Source: Allomuricauda sp. M10 (lineage in GTDB: Bacteria > Bacteroidota > Bacteroidia > Flavobacteriales > Flavobacteriaceae). Taken from it: a stretch of DNA of 64,000 bases. The notes beneath the pieces were generated by a model that made no database searches, had not been told where the DNA came from, and saw only the letters and a program-made list of their open reading frames with translations. The stretch covers positions 62,001 through 126,000 of the forward strand of contig NZ_JAJGBN010000006.1 of assembly GCF_020782875.1 (NCBI RefSeq), read 5' to 3'. Positions 51,988-59,642 of the stretch are shown piece after piece (the first letter of the stretch is position 1; every line of letters begins with the position of its first letter). The translations under genes and the position numbers were made by a program.

Positions 51988-53397
51988 ATGAAGATTGAAC
52001 AGATTTATACAGGATGCTTGGCCCAAGGGGCTTATTATATAGAAAGTGAAGGAGAAGCGGCTATTGTGGATCCGTTGAGGGAAGTAAAGCCCTATATTAA
52101 AAAAGCTGCTGAGGGTGGCGCGAAAATCAAATATATTTTTGAGACCCACTTCCATGCCGATTTTGTAAGCGGGCACGTTACGCTTGCCAAGGAAACCGGT
52201 GCGGCAATCATTTATGGCCCAACGGCCAAACCCTCTTTTGATGCCATTATTGCCACCGACGGACAAGAGTTCCAATTGGGTAAGTTGACTATCAAGGTAT
52301 TGCATACCCCGGGCCATACCATGGAGAGCTCTACCTTTTTGCTTAAAGATGAGAACGGAAAGGACTATGCCATCTTTAGTGGCGATACCTTGTTTCTTGG
52401 CGATGTAGGAAGACCCGATTTGGCCCAAAAAGCGGCACATATGACCCAAGAGGAATTGGCAGGTACATTGTATGAGAGCCTTCGCAATAAGATCATGCCC
52501 TTGGCCGATGATTTGATCGTTTATCCTGCACACGGTGCCGGTTCCGCTTGCGGAAAGAACATGATGAAAGAGACCGTTGATACCTTGGGCAATCAAAAGA
52601 AAATGAACTATGCCCTTCGGGCAGATATGACCAAGGACGAATTTATCGCCGAGGTTACCGAAGGCTTGTTGCCTCCGCCTCAATATTTCCCTTTGAACGT
52701 GAAAATGAACAAGGAAGGGTATGAGGATATAGATACCATTTTGAAAAGAGGTACGCACGGTTTGAGCCCGGATGCCTTTGAAGTGGCTGCCAATGAAACA
52801 GGAGCTGTGGTATTGGATGTACGCCACCAAGATGATTTTGCAAAGGGTCATGTGCCAAGATCTATCTTCATTGGTTTGGATGGAAGCTTTGCGCCTTGGG
52901 TGGGAGCCTTGATCGCCGATGTGGAACAGCCCATTCTTTTGGTGGTTCCAGAAGGTAAGGAACAGGAAACCGTAACCCGACTTTCTAGGGTTGGTTTTGA
53001 TCATACCCTAGGTTATTTAAAAGGTGGAATCGAAGCTTGGAAAGCGGCAGGAAAGGAATATGATACGGTACCCAATGTAAATGCCGAGCAATTCAAGATT
53101 ATGGTGGATAAAGGCGTTCCTGTTTTTGATGTTAGGAAGGAATCCGAATACAAGGCAGAACATGTGGTAGATGCCAACTTGACCCCCTTGGATTATTTGA
53201 ACGATCACTTGGCCGAATTCCCAAGTGAAGAAACTTTTTACATTCACTGTGCCGGGGGCTATCGCAGTATGATCGCATCTTCCATTCTTAAAAGCAGGGG
53301 AATTCATAACTTAGTGGATGTATCCGGTGGATTTGCCGAAATCAAAAAAGCAGGGGTGCCTGTAACGGATTACGTTTGTCCATCGACCTTAAAATAA
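51988..53397 (+). CDS. CstB-like persulfide dioxygenase fused to two rhodanese domains
   Basis: Cytoplasmic multidomain enzyme for sulfane-sulfur oxidation, 469 aa. The N-terminal MBL domain has THFHADFVSGH (His54, His56, Asp58, His63), the ETHE1/persulfide-dioxygenase type of site, and LHTPGHTMESS and FSGDTLFLGDVGRPDL follow. Residues ~260-355 form a rhodanese homology domain whose active loop lacks a Cys (LLVVPEGKE). The C-terminal rhodanese (~370-460) has Cys421 in YIHCAGGYRS. This MBL, pseudo-rhodanese, rhodanese order is that of staphylococcal CstB. It lies under its own Crp/Fnr-box and 8 nt upstream of a rhodanese lipoprotein. Confidence 0.9.
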   Translation: MKIEQIYTGCLAQGAYYIESEGEAAIVDPLREVKPYIKKAAEGGAKIKYIFETHFHADFVSGHVTLAKETGAAIIYGPTAKPSFDAIIATDGQEFQLGKLTIKVLHTPGHTMESSTFLLKDENGKDYAIFSGDTLFLGDVGRPDLAQKAAHMTQEELAGTLYESLRNKIMPLADDLIVYPAHGAGSACGKNMMKETVDTLGNQKKMNYALRADMTKDEFIAEVTEGLLPPPQYFPLNVKMNKEGYEDIDTILKRGTHGLSPDAFEVAANETGAVVLDVRHQDDFAKGHVPRSIFIGLDGSFAPWVGALIADVEQPILLVVPEGKEQETVTRLSRVGFDHTLGYLKGGIEAWKAAGKEYDTVPNVNAEQFKIMVDKGVPVFDVRKESEYKAEHVVDANLTPLDYLNDHLAEFPSEETFYIHCAGGYRSMIASSILKSRGIHNLVDVSGGFAEIKKAGVPVTDYVCPSTLK

Positions 53398-53405
53398 GAA
53401 AAACC

Positions 53406-53786
53406 ATGCGCCATTGGTTTAAACTAACATTGTATTCAGTGATTTTCGCCACTGTGGTTTCGTGTCAGTCCCAACAAGATGCAACCATCACCAGGGTAGA
53501 CAAGGAGACCATAAAGGCGGAAGTCATTGGAAAGGATGTGCAACTTGTGGATGTGCGCACTCCTGAAGAATACAATGCAGGGCATATTGATGACGCCATC
53601 AATTTTGACCTGAGCAATAGGGTAGCCTTTTTAAAACAGATCGAGACCATGGACAAAGAGCAACCTGTTTATGTGTATTGTATGATCGGGTCACGCAGTG
53701 CCTATGCTGCCAAAATCCTTCGCAGTAAGGGTTTTACCAAAATCTATGACTACTCCGGAGGCTACGACGACTGGAGAAAACCCTAA
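53406..53786 (+). CDS. Rhodanese-domain lipoprotein
   Basis: Exported lipoprotein (lipobox TVVSCQS) with a single rhodanese domain of about 100 aa. The active-site loop is VYVYCMIGSRSAYA with the catalytic Cys, and the strand QLVDVRTPEEYNAGHIDDAINFDL is the usual CDC25-type entry. The Met at 53406 is used because an upstream ATG overlaps the CstB-like gene and lacks the signal. It is 8 nt downstream of that gene, so it is in the same transcript. Probably a periplasmic sulfurtransferase or persulfide carrier. Confidence 0.88.
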   Translation: MRHWFKLTLYSVIFATVVSCQSQQDATITRVDKETIKAEVIGKDVQLVDVRTPEEYNAGHIDDAINFDLSNRVAFLKQIETMDKEQPVYVYCMIGSRSAYAAKILRSKGFTKIYDYSGGYDDWRKP

Positions 53787-53808
53787 TTTTTTGCAATTTC
53801 TTCCTTAT

Positions 53809-53852
53809 GTAACCAGCGTTACTGACCACGTTTGGCATTCACGGTATTTTAG
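53809..53852 (+). promoter_or_regulatory. Crp/Fnr-box promoter of the second rhodanese operon
   Basis: GTAAC-CAGC-GTTAC (53809-53822), 22 bp, then -7 TATTTTAG (53845-53852; one mismatch to TAnnTTTG). The ATG of the downstream rhodanese is 20 nt further on. Confidence 0.8.
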
Positions 53853-53871
53853 CCCTTAAATAGAATAAAGT

Positions 53872-54216
53872 ATGTCATTACTCAGCTTTTTGTTCAAGGG
53901 ACAAACACTGCCGGAACAGGTACAGATATTGGACCGTGAAGATTACAAAATGGCCATTTCCAAAGGAAAGGTACAATTGGTAGATGTTAGGACCCGGGGA
54001 GAGTTTATGGCTGGCCACATCAAAGGAGCAAGCAATATCGACTTTTTTCAGGGCTCTGCCTTTCAGTCCGCTTTTTCCAAATTGAAAAAAGATAAACCCC
54101 TATATATTTATTGCCAATCCGGGAATCGCAGTCAAAAAGCGGCAAGGATGTTGGCAGACATGGGATTCCAAGAAGTATATGACCTCCGTGGAGGATACAG
54201 GACCTGGACCTATTAA
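53872..54216 (+). CDS. Cytoplasmic rhodanese-like protein
   Basis: Single-domain rhodanese of 114 aa without signal or TM. QLVDVRTRGEFMAGHIKGASNIDFF starts the domain and IYCQSGNRSQKAA contains the catalytic Cys. It starts 50 nt after the Crp/Fnr-box and 12 nt upstream of the HMA protein gene. Together with the lipoprotein rhodanese it suggests sulfane-sulfur transfer on both sides of the membrane (inference). Confidence 0.9.
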   Translation: MSLLSFLFKGQTLPEQVQILDREDYKMAISKGKVQLVDVRTRGEFMAGHIKGASNIDFFQGSAFQSAFSKLKKDKPLYIYCQSGNRSQKAARMLADMGFQEVYDLRGGYRTWTY

Positions 54217-54227
54217 TTCAAGTTGGG

Positions 54228-54497
54228 ATGAAAACAATATTTCACGTACAGAACCTTAAATGTGGTGGATGTGCAAGAACCATTTCCAACAAACTGTCGG
54301 AAATGAACGGTATAAAAGAGGTGATTGTGGAGAAGGAACGCTCATCGGTTAGCTTTGAACATCAAAGCGCCGATGACGCTTCCTTGGTTAAAGACACCTT
54401 GAGACAATTGGGGTACCCAACCCTTGATGATGAGAACGGAATGTTCTTAAAGGCCAAATCTTTTGTAAGTTGTGCCAATGGCAAATTGGGACTATGA
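54228..54497 (+). CDS. Heavy-metal-associated (HMA) domain protein
   Basis: Small copper-chaperone-like protein, 89 aa, with ferredoxin-fold HMA domain. The metal site is Cys12-x2-Cys15 in LKCGGCARTI, with the typical EVIVEKERSSVSFEH and LRQLGYP motifs. A Cys near the end (SFVSCANGK) is unusual. It overlaps the next gene as ATGATGA. A link to copper or to sulfide-metal chemistry is inferred from neighbours. Confidence 0.9.
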   Translation: MKTIFHVQNLKCGGCARTISNKLSEMNGIKEVIVEKERSSVSFEHQSADDASLVKDTLRQLGYPTLDDENGMFLKAKSFVSCANGKLGL

Positions 54498-55132
54498 TGA
54501 AACAGGTGGGCCTTCCTTTGTTGGTGTTACTATTGGTGCTTTCCTGTAAACAGGGACCCAAGACTTCTGAAACCAACATATTGCAACCCGAGGCAAAGTC
54601 CCCAACGGAAATGGAAGTGGGTGCAACCACACAAACCCCAAAGGAAATGGGGATGAAGTTCGCCCAGGAAACCCAGAAAGTGTTGGGCAAGAACCTTATG
54701 GGAACCATTCAGAACAAAGGGGTGGAGGAGGCTGTGGTATTCTGCAATGAAAGGGCCTATCCATTGACGGATAGTATGTCCATGAATTTCAATGCGAGGA
54801 TTAAAAGGGTGTCGGACAAACCCCGTAACCCTGATAATGCTGCCAATGCATCGGAGCTGGCATATATTGAAACTTTTAAAAAGGATGTAGCCGCTGGGGT
54901 TACCCTGGAACCCATCCTAAAAGAGGTCAACGGAAAAGTTCATTTCTATTATCCCATTGTTACCAACAGTATGTGTTTGAATTGCCATGGAATTCCGGGC
55001 AAAAGCATTCAGGCCGATGTAGTTCAGCATTTGTCCCGATTATATCCCGATGACAAAGCCACTGGCTATGACGTGAATGAAGTCAGGGGTATTTGGAGCA
55101 TTGTTTTTGATGCCCCAAACGATTCCAATTAA
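54494..55132 (+). CDS. Haem-binding DUF3365 (Tll0287-like) lipoprotein
   Basis: Exported lipoprotein (lipobox LVLSCKQ) with a DUF3365/Tll0287-like PAS-type domain. A c-type haem site is visible as MCLNCHG near residue 170 of ~212, and conserved KRVSDKPRNPDNAANASEL and VTLEPILKEV motifs fit the family. It overlaps the HMA gene by 4 nt, and either of two tandem Met codons (54494, 54497) may start it. It could sense or carry electrons in response to redox or small gases (inference). Confidence 0.87.
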   Translation: MMKQVGLPLLVLLLVLSCKQGPKTSETNILQPEAKSPTEMEVGATTQTPKEMGMKFAQETQKVLGKNLMGTIQNKGVEEAVVFCNERAYPLTDSMSMNFNARIKRVSDKPRNPDNAANASELAYIETFKKDVAAGVTLEPILKEVNGKVHFYYPIVTNSMCLNCHGIPGKSIQADVVQHLSRLYPDDKATGYDVNEVRGIWSIVFDAPNDSN

Positions 55133-55139
55133 ACCTTGA

Positions 55140-56018
55140 TCACGGTTTTGAAGGTTTCTTAAAACCGTACACCAATTGCCCCCAGAATCCTTTTGGCAGT
55201 TTTTCATCCCCAGGGAAACCCAGTTCAATTTTACCACTGTCTTCCGGGATATAGTTTGTTTTGAAGATATAATCCCAAATACTCAGACTGATCCCGAAAT
55301 TTACACCGTACGAACCTTCTGGAATGGTATAGGCGTGATGATACAGGTGCATTACCGGATTGTTCAATACATATTTCAAGGGGCCATATGTCAATTTAAT
55401 GTTGGAATGATTAAAATGCCCTATGGCAATAGCGGCAAAATGAACAATATAGGCCTGCTCGGGCTCAAATCCGCCTAGGACCATCACCCCCAAAGTCTTT
55501 AAAGGTTTGTAAAGGATGTTTTCCATCCAATGATAGCGCAAATGGGCGGCAAAGCCCATTTCCTTCACACTGTGGTGCACTTTATGAAATTCCCAAAGCT
55601 TGGGGTATTTGTGCAAAAGCACATGGGTGAACCATTGTACAAAATCCAAAATGATAAAAAACACAACTAGCTGCACCCACTGTGGCCAATGCGCAATATC
55701 TACAATGGCCAAGGTTTTGGATGTGACGCCCATATCGCCGAACAAAACGCCAAGCATTTTGTAGACCCCGTTGATGACAATAGCGAAAATGAAGAAATTA
55801 AAGAACATGTAGAACCCATCCAGCCAAAAATCCTTCCGGATGATGGATTGTTCCTTTCGCCATGGGAACAAAATTTCCAACCCCCAAACCAAAAGGGAAA
55901 TGGCAATCAACCCCCAAAAATAATTGGTGTACCAAGGCACCTCAAACAAAATGGACTTCCAGGTCCAATTTAAGGTACCCATCAAACCATTTACAAAAGC
56001 GTTTATATAATCTTGCAT
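55140..56018 (-). CDS. Fatty-acid hydroxylase/sterol desaturase family membrane protein
   Basis: Integral membrane di-iron oxygenase-family protein of about 292 aa with four or five TM helices. The His motifs of the FA_hydroxylase superfamily are visible: FTHVLLHKYPKLWEFHKVHHS (His-rich box 1-2) and HLYHHAYTIP (box 3). The start at 56018 is preferred; an in-frame ATG at 56045 would also be possible. It is convergent with the DUF3365 gene (8 nt apart) and divergent from the DUF2892 gene, so its inclusion in the sulfide module is by position only. Substrate unknown. Confidence 0.88.
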   Translation of the reverse strand: MQDYINAFVNGLMGTLNWTWKSILFEVPWYTNYFWGLIAISLLVWGLEILFPWRKEQSIIRKDFWLDGFYMFFNFFIFAIVINGVYKMLGVLFGDMGVTSKTLAIVDIAHWPQWVQLVVFFIILDFVQWFTHVLLHKYPKLWEFHKVHHSVKEMGFAAHLRYHWMENILYKPLKTLGVMVLGGFEPEQAYIVHFAAIAIGHFNHSNIKLTYGPLKYVLNNPVMHLYHHAYTIPEGSYGVNFGISLSIWDYIFKTNYIPEDSGKIELGFPGDEKLPKGFWGQLVYGFKKPSKP

Positions 56019-56085
56019 ATTCTTGATCAATATGTCGTGGAACACGACCCGAGCCTTACCAGTTATTGTAAGTTTAAGCTTAAAA

Positions 56086-56099
56086 GCACTTTAAAGTGC
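56086..56099. promoter_or_regulatory. Perfect 14-bp palindrome upstream of the sterol-desaturase-family gene
   Basis: GCACTTTAAAGTGC is its own reverse complement. It lies 68 nt upstream of the minus-strand start and about 20 bp downstream (minus sense) of a -7-like TATTTTTG (complement of 56117-56124). It may be an operator or an mRNA stem. Confidence 0.4.
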
Positions 56100-56135
56100 C
56101 TAACTTAAATATACTGCAAAAATAATACAGCCTAT

Positions 56136-56179
56136 GTAACACAGGTTACTATATGGTTTGGCATGGTTCACTAATTTTG
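56136..56179 (+). promoter_or_regulatory. Crp/Fnr-box promoter of the DUF2892 gene
   Basis: GTAAC-ACAG-GTTAC (56136-56149), 22 bp, then -7 TAATTTTG (56172-56179). The box and -7 region share long identity with those at 62490-62533, including GACCCAA after the -7 box. The coding start is 87 nt downstream, leaving an unusually long leader for this set. Confidence 0.85.
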
Positions 56180-56193
56180 ACCCAATGTTCTGA

Positions 56194-56237
56194 TTACCAA
56201 AAAATGAGAAGTGAAAAATGACGTGATTTTTTGGTAA
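56194..56237 (+). promoter_or_regulatory. Leader hairpin of the DUF2892 transcript
   Basis: TTACCAAAAAA (56194-56204) is perfectly repeated in inverse orientation as TTTTTTGGTAA (56227-56237) with a 22-nt loop, inside the predicted 5' leader. It may be a structured leader or a second protein site. Confidence 0.4.
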
Positions 56238-56265
56238 CTTGTATGGGTATCATAAACTAAGCATT

Positions 56266-56472
56266 ATGAAAAAAAACATGGGCGGTGCAGACCGCGTTAT
56301 CCGAATCATCCTAGCACTGGTAGTTGGAGCATTGTACTATTTTAATGTGATAACAGGAACATTGGCATATGTGTTGCTAGCATTTGCGGCAATCTTTGTC
56401 TTAACGAGTTTTGTTAGTTTTTGTCCCTTGTACACCCTTTTTGGGATCAACACTTGCAAGGTCAAAAACTAG
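56266..56472 (+). CDS. DUF2892 (YgaP-like TM domain) small membrane protein
   Basis: 68-residue membrane protein with two TM helices, family DUF2892, which in YgaP is fused to a rhodanese domain. Motifs GGADRVIRIILALVVGAL and SFCPLYTLFGINTCKV are characteristic, the latter with two Cys. The ATG at 56266 is chosen over an upstream ATG in the leader. Presence of several rhodaneses in the same module suggests it anchors or accepts persulfide from one of them (inference). Confidence 0.9.
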   Translation: MKKNMGGADRVIRIILALVVGALYYFNVITGTLAYVLLAFAAIFVLTSFVSFCPLYTLFGINTCKVKN

Positions 56473-56490
56473 GTTTTTTGGTTGGTTGAT

Positions 56491-56527
56491 AAAAAAGAGC
56501 CGTTCTTTTTAAAGAGCGGCTTTTTTT
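56491..56527 (+). terminator. Terminator after the DUF2892 gene
   Basis: GCCGTTCTTT pairs with AAAGAGCGGC (one G-T wobble), flanked by A- and T-runs (7 T). Confidence 0.85.
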
Positions 56528-56581
56528 ATGGGTAAAAAAATGATAGATTTCAATTTATAAAACCCTCTTTTTAAGGATTAT

Positions 56582-56625
56582 GTAACTTTAGTTACATTTT
56601 TTTATGACTTTCCTCAATATTTTAC
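56582..56625 (+). promoter_or_regulatory. Crp/Fnr-box promoter of the type II sulfide:quinone oxidoreductase gene
   Basis: GTAAC-TTTA-GTTAC (56582-56595), 22 bp, then -7 TATTTTAC (56618-56625, two mismatches to TAnnTTTG). The ATG is 27 nt beyond. Confidence 0.78.
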
Positions 56626-56651
56626 GATAAAAATTAACAGAACAGACAAAA

Positions 56652-57914
56652 ATGAAATCACATTATCAAATATTGATCATTGGGGGAGGTACCGCAGGAA
56701 TCATGACGGCAGCCCAATTATTGAGGAAGAACCAAAAGCTGGATATAGCCATCATCGAGCCCTCCGAAACACATTACTATCAACCTGCTTGGACCTTGGT
56801 TGGAGCAGGAGCCTATGATTTTAAGAAGACCGCCAGGCCCATGGCCGATGTTATGCCCAGTGGCGTGGACTGGATAAAAGACAAGGCCAAAGCTTTTCAA
56901 CCTGAACAGAATACGATTACCACTGAAAGTAGTGGCGATATCACCTATGATTTTTTAGTGGTCGCTCCTGGATTGGTCATGGAACCCAGTATGATCAAGG
57001 GGCTTCCCGAGGCATTTGAAAAAGGCGTCGCTTGCAGCAATTACATCGATCCAGAATTCACTTGGGAAACCATACGCAATTTTAAAAAGGGGAATGCCCT
57101 GTTTACCCAACCTACAACCCCTATCAAATGTGGTGGTGCACCGCAAAAGATTGCCTATTTGGCTGCTGATTATTTTGGGAAGAATGGGTTAAAGAATAAA
57201 ACCAATGTGATTTTTGCCACCCCGGGATCGGTAATTTTTGGGGTAAAGGAAATAAGGGAAACCCTAATGAAGGTCATTGATCGGTATGGCATCCATTTTA
57301 AGCCGTTTTATGCTCCAAAGGAGATCGATGTTGAAAACAAGATTGTACACTTTAGCCATACTGCCCCGGAAGAGAATCGTTGTATAATAAACGAAGACAA
57401 TGATTTGGGTGAAATAATGATCGGTGATGTGGACATTCAAGTCCCATTTGATATGTTGCACTTGGCCCCTCCACAGGCGGCCCCAAAATTTGTAAGGGAC
57501 TCTGTTCTGGCCAATGCATCCGGCTGGTTGGATGTGGACCACCATTCCATGCAGCACAACAAGTTCGGGAACATTTTCGGTTTGGGTGATGTGGCGGCAC
57601 TTCCCACAGCCAAAACAGGAGCTGCGGTTAGAAAACAGGTTCCTGTTGTGGTGGACAATATCCTAAAATTGATGGAGCACAAATCTGCCGATAACAAATC
57701 CTACAACGGTTATTCCTCTTGCCCCTTAGTGACCGGTTATGGAAAAATGACCTTGGCCGAGTTTGATTATAACAACAATTTTATCCCCGACCCCAAACTA
57801 AAGCGGATGCTTGTTTTTAATAGTGCCAAGGAGCATTGGAGGCTTTGGATGTTGAAGAAATACGGCCTGCCCAACCTGTATTGGAACAAAATGCTGAAGG
57901 GTAAAAATGTTTAG
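56652..57914 (+). CDS. sqr: Sulfide:quinone oxidoreductase, type II (SQOR-like)
   Basis: Membrane-associated flavoprotein that oxidises H2S to sulfane sulfur and reduces quinone, 420 aa. GGGTAGIMTAAQLLRK (10-25) is the FAD motif. The redox cysteines typical of the SQOR type are Cys160 (PIKCGGAPQKI) and Cys357 (YSSCPLVTGYGK); HYYQPAWTLVGAG resembles the active-site entry. It would feed electrons to the quinone pool and thus to the cytochrome bd encoded downstream. It is under a Crp/Fnr-box promoter and followed by a small membrane protein gene. Confidence 0.93.
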   Translation: MKSHYQILIIGGGTAGIMTAAQLLRKNQKLDIAIIEPSETHYYQPAWTLVGAGAYDFKKTARPMADVMPSGVDWIKDKAKAFQPEQNTITTESSGDITYDFLVVAPGLVMEPSMIKGLPEAFEKGVACSNYIDPEFTWETIRNFKKGNALFTQPTTPIKCGGAPQKIAYLAADYFGKNGLKNKTNVIFATPGSVIFGVKEIRETLMKVIDRYGIHFKPFYAPKEIDVENKIVHFSHTAPEENRCIINEDNDLGEIMIGDVDIQVPFDMLHLAPPQAAPKFVRDSVLANASGWLDVDHHSMQHNKFGNIFGLGDVAALPTAKTGAAVRKQVPVVVDNILKLMEHKSADNKSYNGYSSCPLVTGYGKMTLAEFDYNNNFIPDPKLKRMLVFNSAKEHWRLWMLKKYGLPNLYWNKMLKGKNV

Positions 57915-57940
57915 CATCAAAGGATTACGGATGCATCAAC

Positions 57941-57984
57941 ATGAGAATTATCATGTTCTGTAGGCCGTATGGAACTTAAATTTG
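57941..57984 (+). promoter_or_regulatory. Weaker dyad promoter upstream of the 38-residue membrane peptide
   Basis: ATGAG-AATT-ATCAT (57941-57954) is part of a 20-bp dyad AACATGA...TCATGTT, lying exactly 22 bp before a -7 TAAATTTG (57977-57984). The TGA/TCA cores equal those of the site at 60737, but the outer G and C are missing. It could alternatively be an RNA hairpin of the SQR 3' end. Confidence 0.4.
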
Positions 57985-58019
57985 GTTCCAATTAAAACCA
58001 ATACATTGTGAAAACACTC

Positions 58020-58136
58020 ATGAATATCCCCCTAGTATCTTGGGAGAACGGCATCTGGATGATTGGCTTGTTCGCCTTGGTGGTCGTTGTTTTGGTAGTT
58101 GCGGTCTTTGCCATGATGAACAGCGGAAAAAAATAA
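58020..58136 (+). CDS. 38-residue single-pass membrane peptide between sqr and cydA
   Basis: Small protein with one strongly hydrophobic TM helix (WMIGLFALVVVVLVVAVFAMM), an N-terminal MNIPLVSWENG and a short basic end (NSGKK). A GTG at 58008, in frame, could be an alternative start. It sits just upstream of cydAB. Small TM subunits such as CydX or CydS accompany cytochrome bd in other bacteria, but a strong terminator and a new promoter stand between this gene and cydA, and no sequence similarity to CydX is evident. Coding is supported by reading frame, TM character and a candidate promoter only. Confidence 0.55.
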   Translation: MNIPLVSWENGIWMIGLFALVVVVLVVAVFAMMNSGKK

Positions 58137-58156
58137 TTGAAATTGATATGTTTACG

Positions 58157-58202
58157 GTTTTAACATGACGACCCAAATCGTCATGTTAAAACTTTGTTTT
58201 TT
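58157..58202 (+). terminator. Strong terminator before cydA
   Basis: A 15-bp perfect stem (GTTTTAACATGACGA / TCGTCATGTTAAAAC) with loop CCCAAA is followed by a T-rich tract. It isolates cydAB from upstream transcription; the Crp/Fnr box begins at the next base (58203). Confidence 0.92.
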
Positions 58203-58246
58203 GTAACATGGGTAACCTAATAAGATAATTTTCGGGGTTATTTTTG
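58203..58246 (+). promoter_or_regulatory. Crp/Fnr-box promoter of cydAB
   Basis: GTAAC-ATGG-GTAAC (58203-58216; right half has one mismatch to GTTAC), 22 bp, then a perfect -7 TATTTTTG (58239-58246), 18 nt before the cydA ATG. Confidence 0.8.
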
Positions 58247-58263
58247 ATTTCAAAATCATATCC

Positions 58264-59637
58264 ATGGAAACGGAAATACTCGCCCGTATTCAATTTGCCT
58301 TCACAGTTGCGTTTCATTACATCTACCCCCCTTTAAGTATTGGCCTAGGTCTGTTGTTGGTCATTTTTGAAAGTATCTACATCAGGACCAAAAAGGAAAT
58401 CTACCATAAACTGGCCCGATTCTGGACCAAGATTTTTGCACTTACTTTTGGTATCGGTGTGGTGACAGGTATAGTCATGGAGTTTGAGTTCGGGACCAAC
58501 TGGGCCGTGTATTCCCGGTATGTGGGCGATGTTTTTGGAAGTGCACTCGCGGCCGAAGGTATTTTTGCCTTCGCTCTCGAAAGTGGATTTTTGGGCATAT
58601 TGCTTTTCGGGTGGAACCGGGTCAAGCCTTGGGTCCATTTGGTTTCCACCATCGGAGTATTTTTAGGGTCGATGTTCTCAGCCATTTGGATTGTGGTGGC
58701 CAATAGTTGGCAACAGACCCCGGCTGGGTTTCACATTGTGGGAGAAGGGATGGAAGCCCGGGCAGAGATTACAGATTTCTGGGCCATGGTGTTCAATCCT
58801 TCCAGTGTGGATAGATTGACCCACGTTTGGCTGGGAGCCTTTTTGGCCGGAGCTTTTTTGGTCATGAGTGTCCATGCCTATTACATGGTCAAGGGCAAGT
58901 ACATTGAAATTTCAAGAAAGGCCTTTAAGATTGCGCTGATCGTAGCGACCATATTTTCATTGGGACAATTGTTCACAGGACATCAATCCGCAGATGGGGT
59001 GGCTAAAAATCAGCCTGCAAAATTGGCTGCATTGGAAGGACATTATGAGGAATCGGCCCCAGCGGATATGTACATCATGGGTTGGGTGGACCAAGAAAGC
59101 CAAGAAGTATCGGGAATCAAGATACCTGGAGGACTTTCTTTTCTATTGGACTACAATTTTGAAACCCCAGTAACCGGACTCAATGCCTTTCCCGAGGATG
59201 AACGCCCATCACAAGTGAACGCCGTATTCCAATTTTATCATATTATGGTAGCCATAGGAATGACTCTGATCTTCCTGACCTTGTTCGCCAGTTTTTTATT
59301 ATGGAGGGGCAAGCTCTTTCAAAAGAAATGGTTGCTCTGGATATTTGTATTTGCGGTATTCCTACCTCAGATAGCAAATCAGGTGGGTTGGTTTGCCGCA
59401 GAAATGGGAAGGCAGCCATGGGTGGTCTATGGTCTTTTAAGAACCGACGAAGCCTTTTCACAGGCTGTTTCTGACAATCAGATCATGTTTTCGTTGATTC
59501 TATTCTTTTTGATATACGCCTTGTTGTTCACCTTGTTCATCTATCTATTGCACAAAAAGATCAAACACGGGCCATACGAAGAAGCGGAAAGCGACGAAAC
59601 ACCTTTTGGAGGAACATTGACTCACATGATTAACTAA
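58264..59637 (+). CDS. cydA: Cytochrome bd ubiquinol oxidase subunit I
   Basis: Large catalytic subunit of the high-affinity, sulfide-tolerant quinol oxidase, with about nine TM helices. Haem and quinol residues are visible: His18 (VAFHYIYPPL), Glu in ALESGFLGILLFGW, His in HVWLGAFLAG, and GWFAAEMGRQPWVVYGLLRT of the Q-loop side. At 457 aa it is shorter than E. coli CydA (522), which points to a short Q-loop type. It is followed by cydB after 5 nt and preceded by a Crp/Fnr box and a terminator. Confidence 0.96.
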   Translation: METEILARIQFAFTVAFHYIYPPLSIGLGLLLVIFESIYIRTKKEIYHKLARFWTKIFALTFGIGVVTGIVMEFEFGTNWAVYSRYVGDVFGSALAAEGIFAFALESGFLGILLFGWNRVKPWVHLVSTIGVFLGSMFSAIWIVVANSWQQTPAGFHIVGEGMEARAEITDFWAMVFNPSSVDRLTHVWLGAFLAGAFLVMSVHAYYMVKGKYIEISRKAFKIALIVATIFSLGQLFTGHQSADGVAKNQPAKLAALEGHYEESAPADMYIMGWVDQESQEVSGIKIPGGLSFLLDYNFETPVTGLNAFPEDERPSQVNAVFQFYHIMVAIGMTLIFLTLFASFLLWRGKLFQKKWLLWIFVFAVFLPQIANQVGWFAAEMGRQPWVVYGLLRTDEAFSQAVSDNQIMFSLILFFLIYALLFTLFIYLLHKKIKHGPYEEAESDETPFGGTLTHMIN

Positions 59638-59642
59638 ACAAT

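Noticed and set aside
51889-53004. 371-codon open frame on the minus strand across the SulP end and the CstB-like gene
   Set aside because: The plus-strand genes have clear family motifs throughout; the antisense product shows no recognisable domain and is a by-product of codon use.
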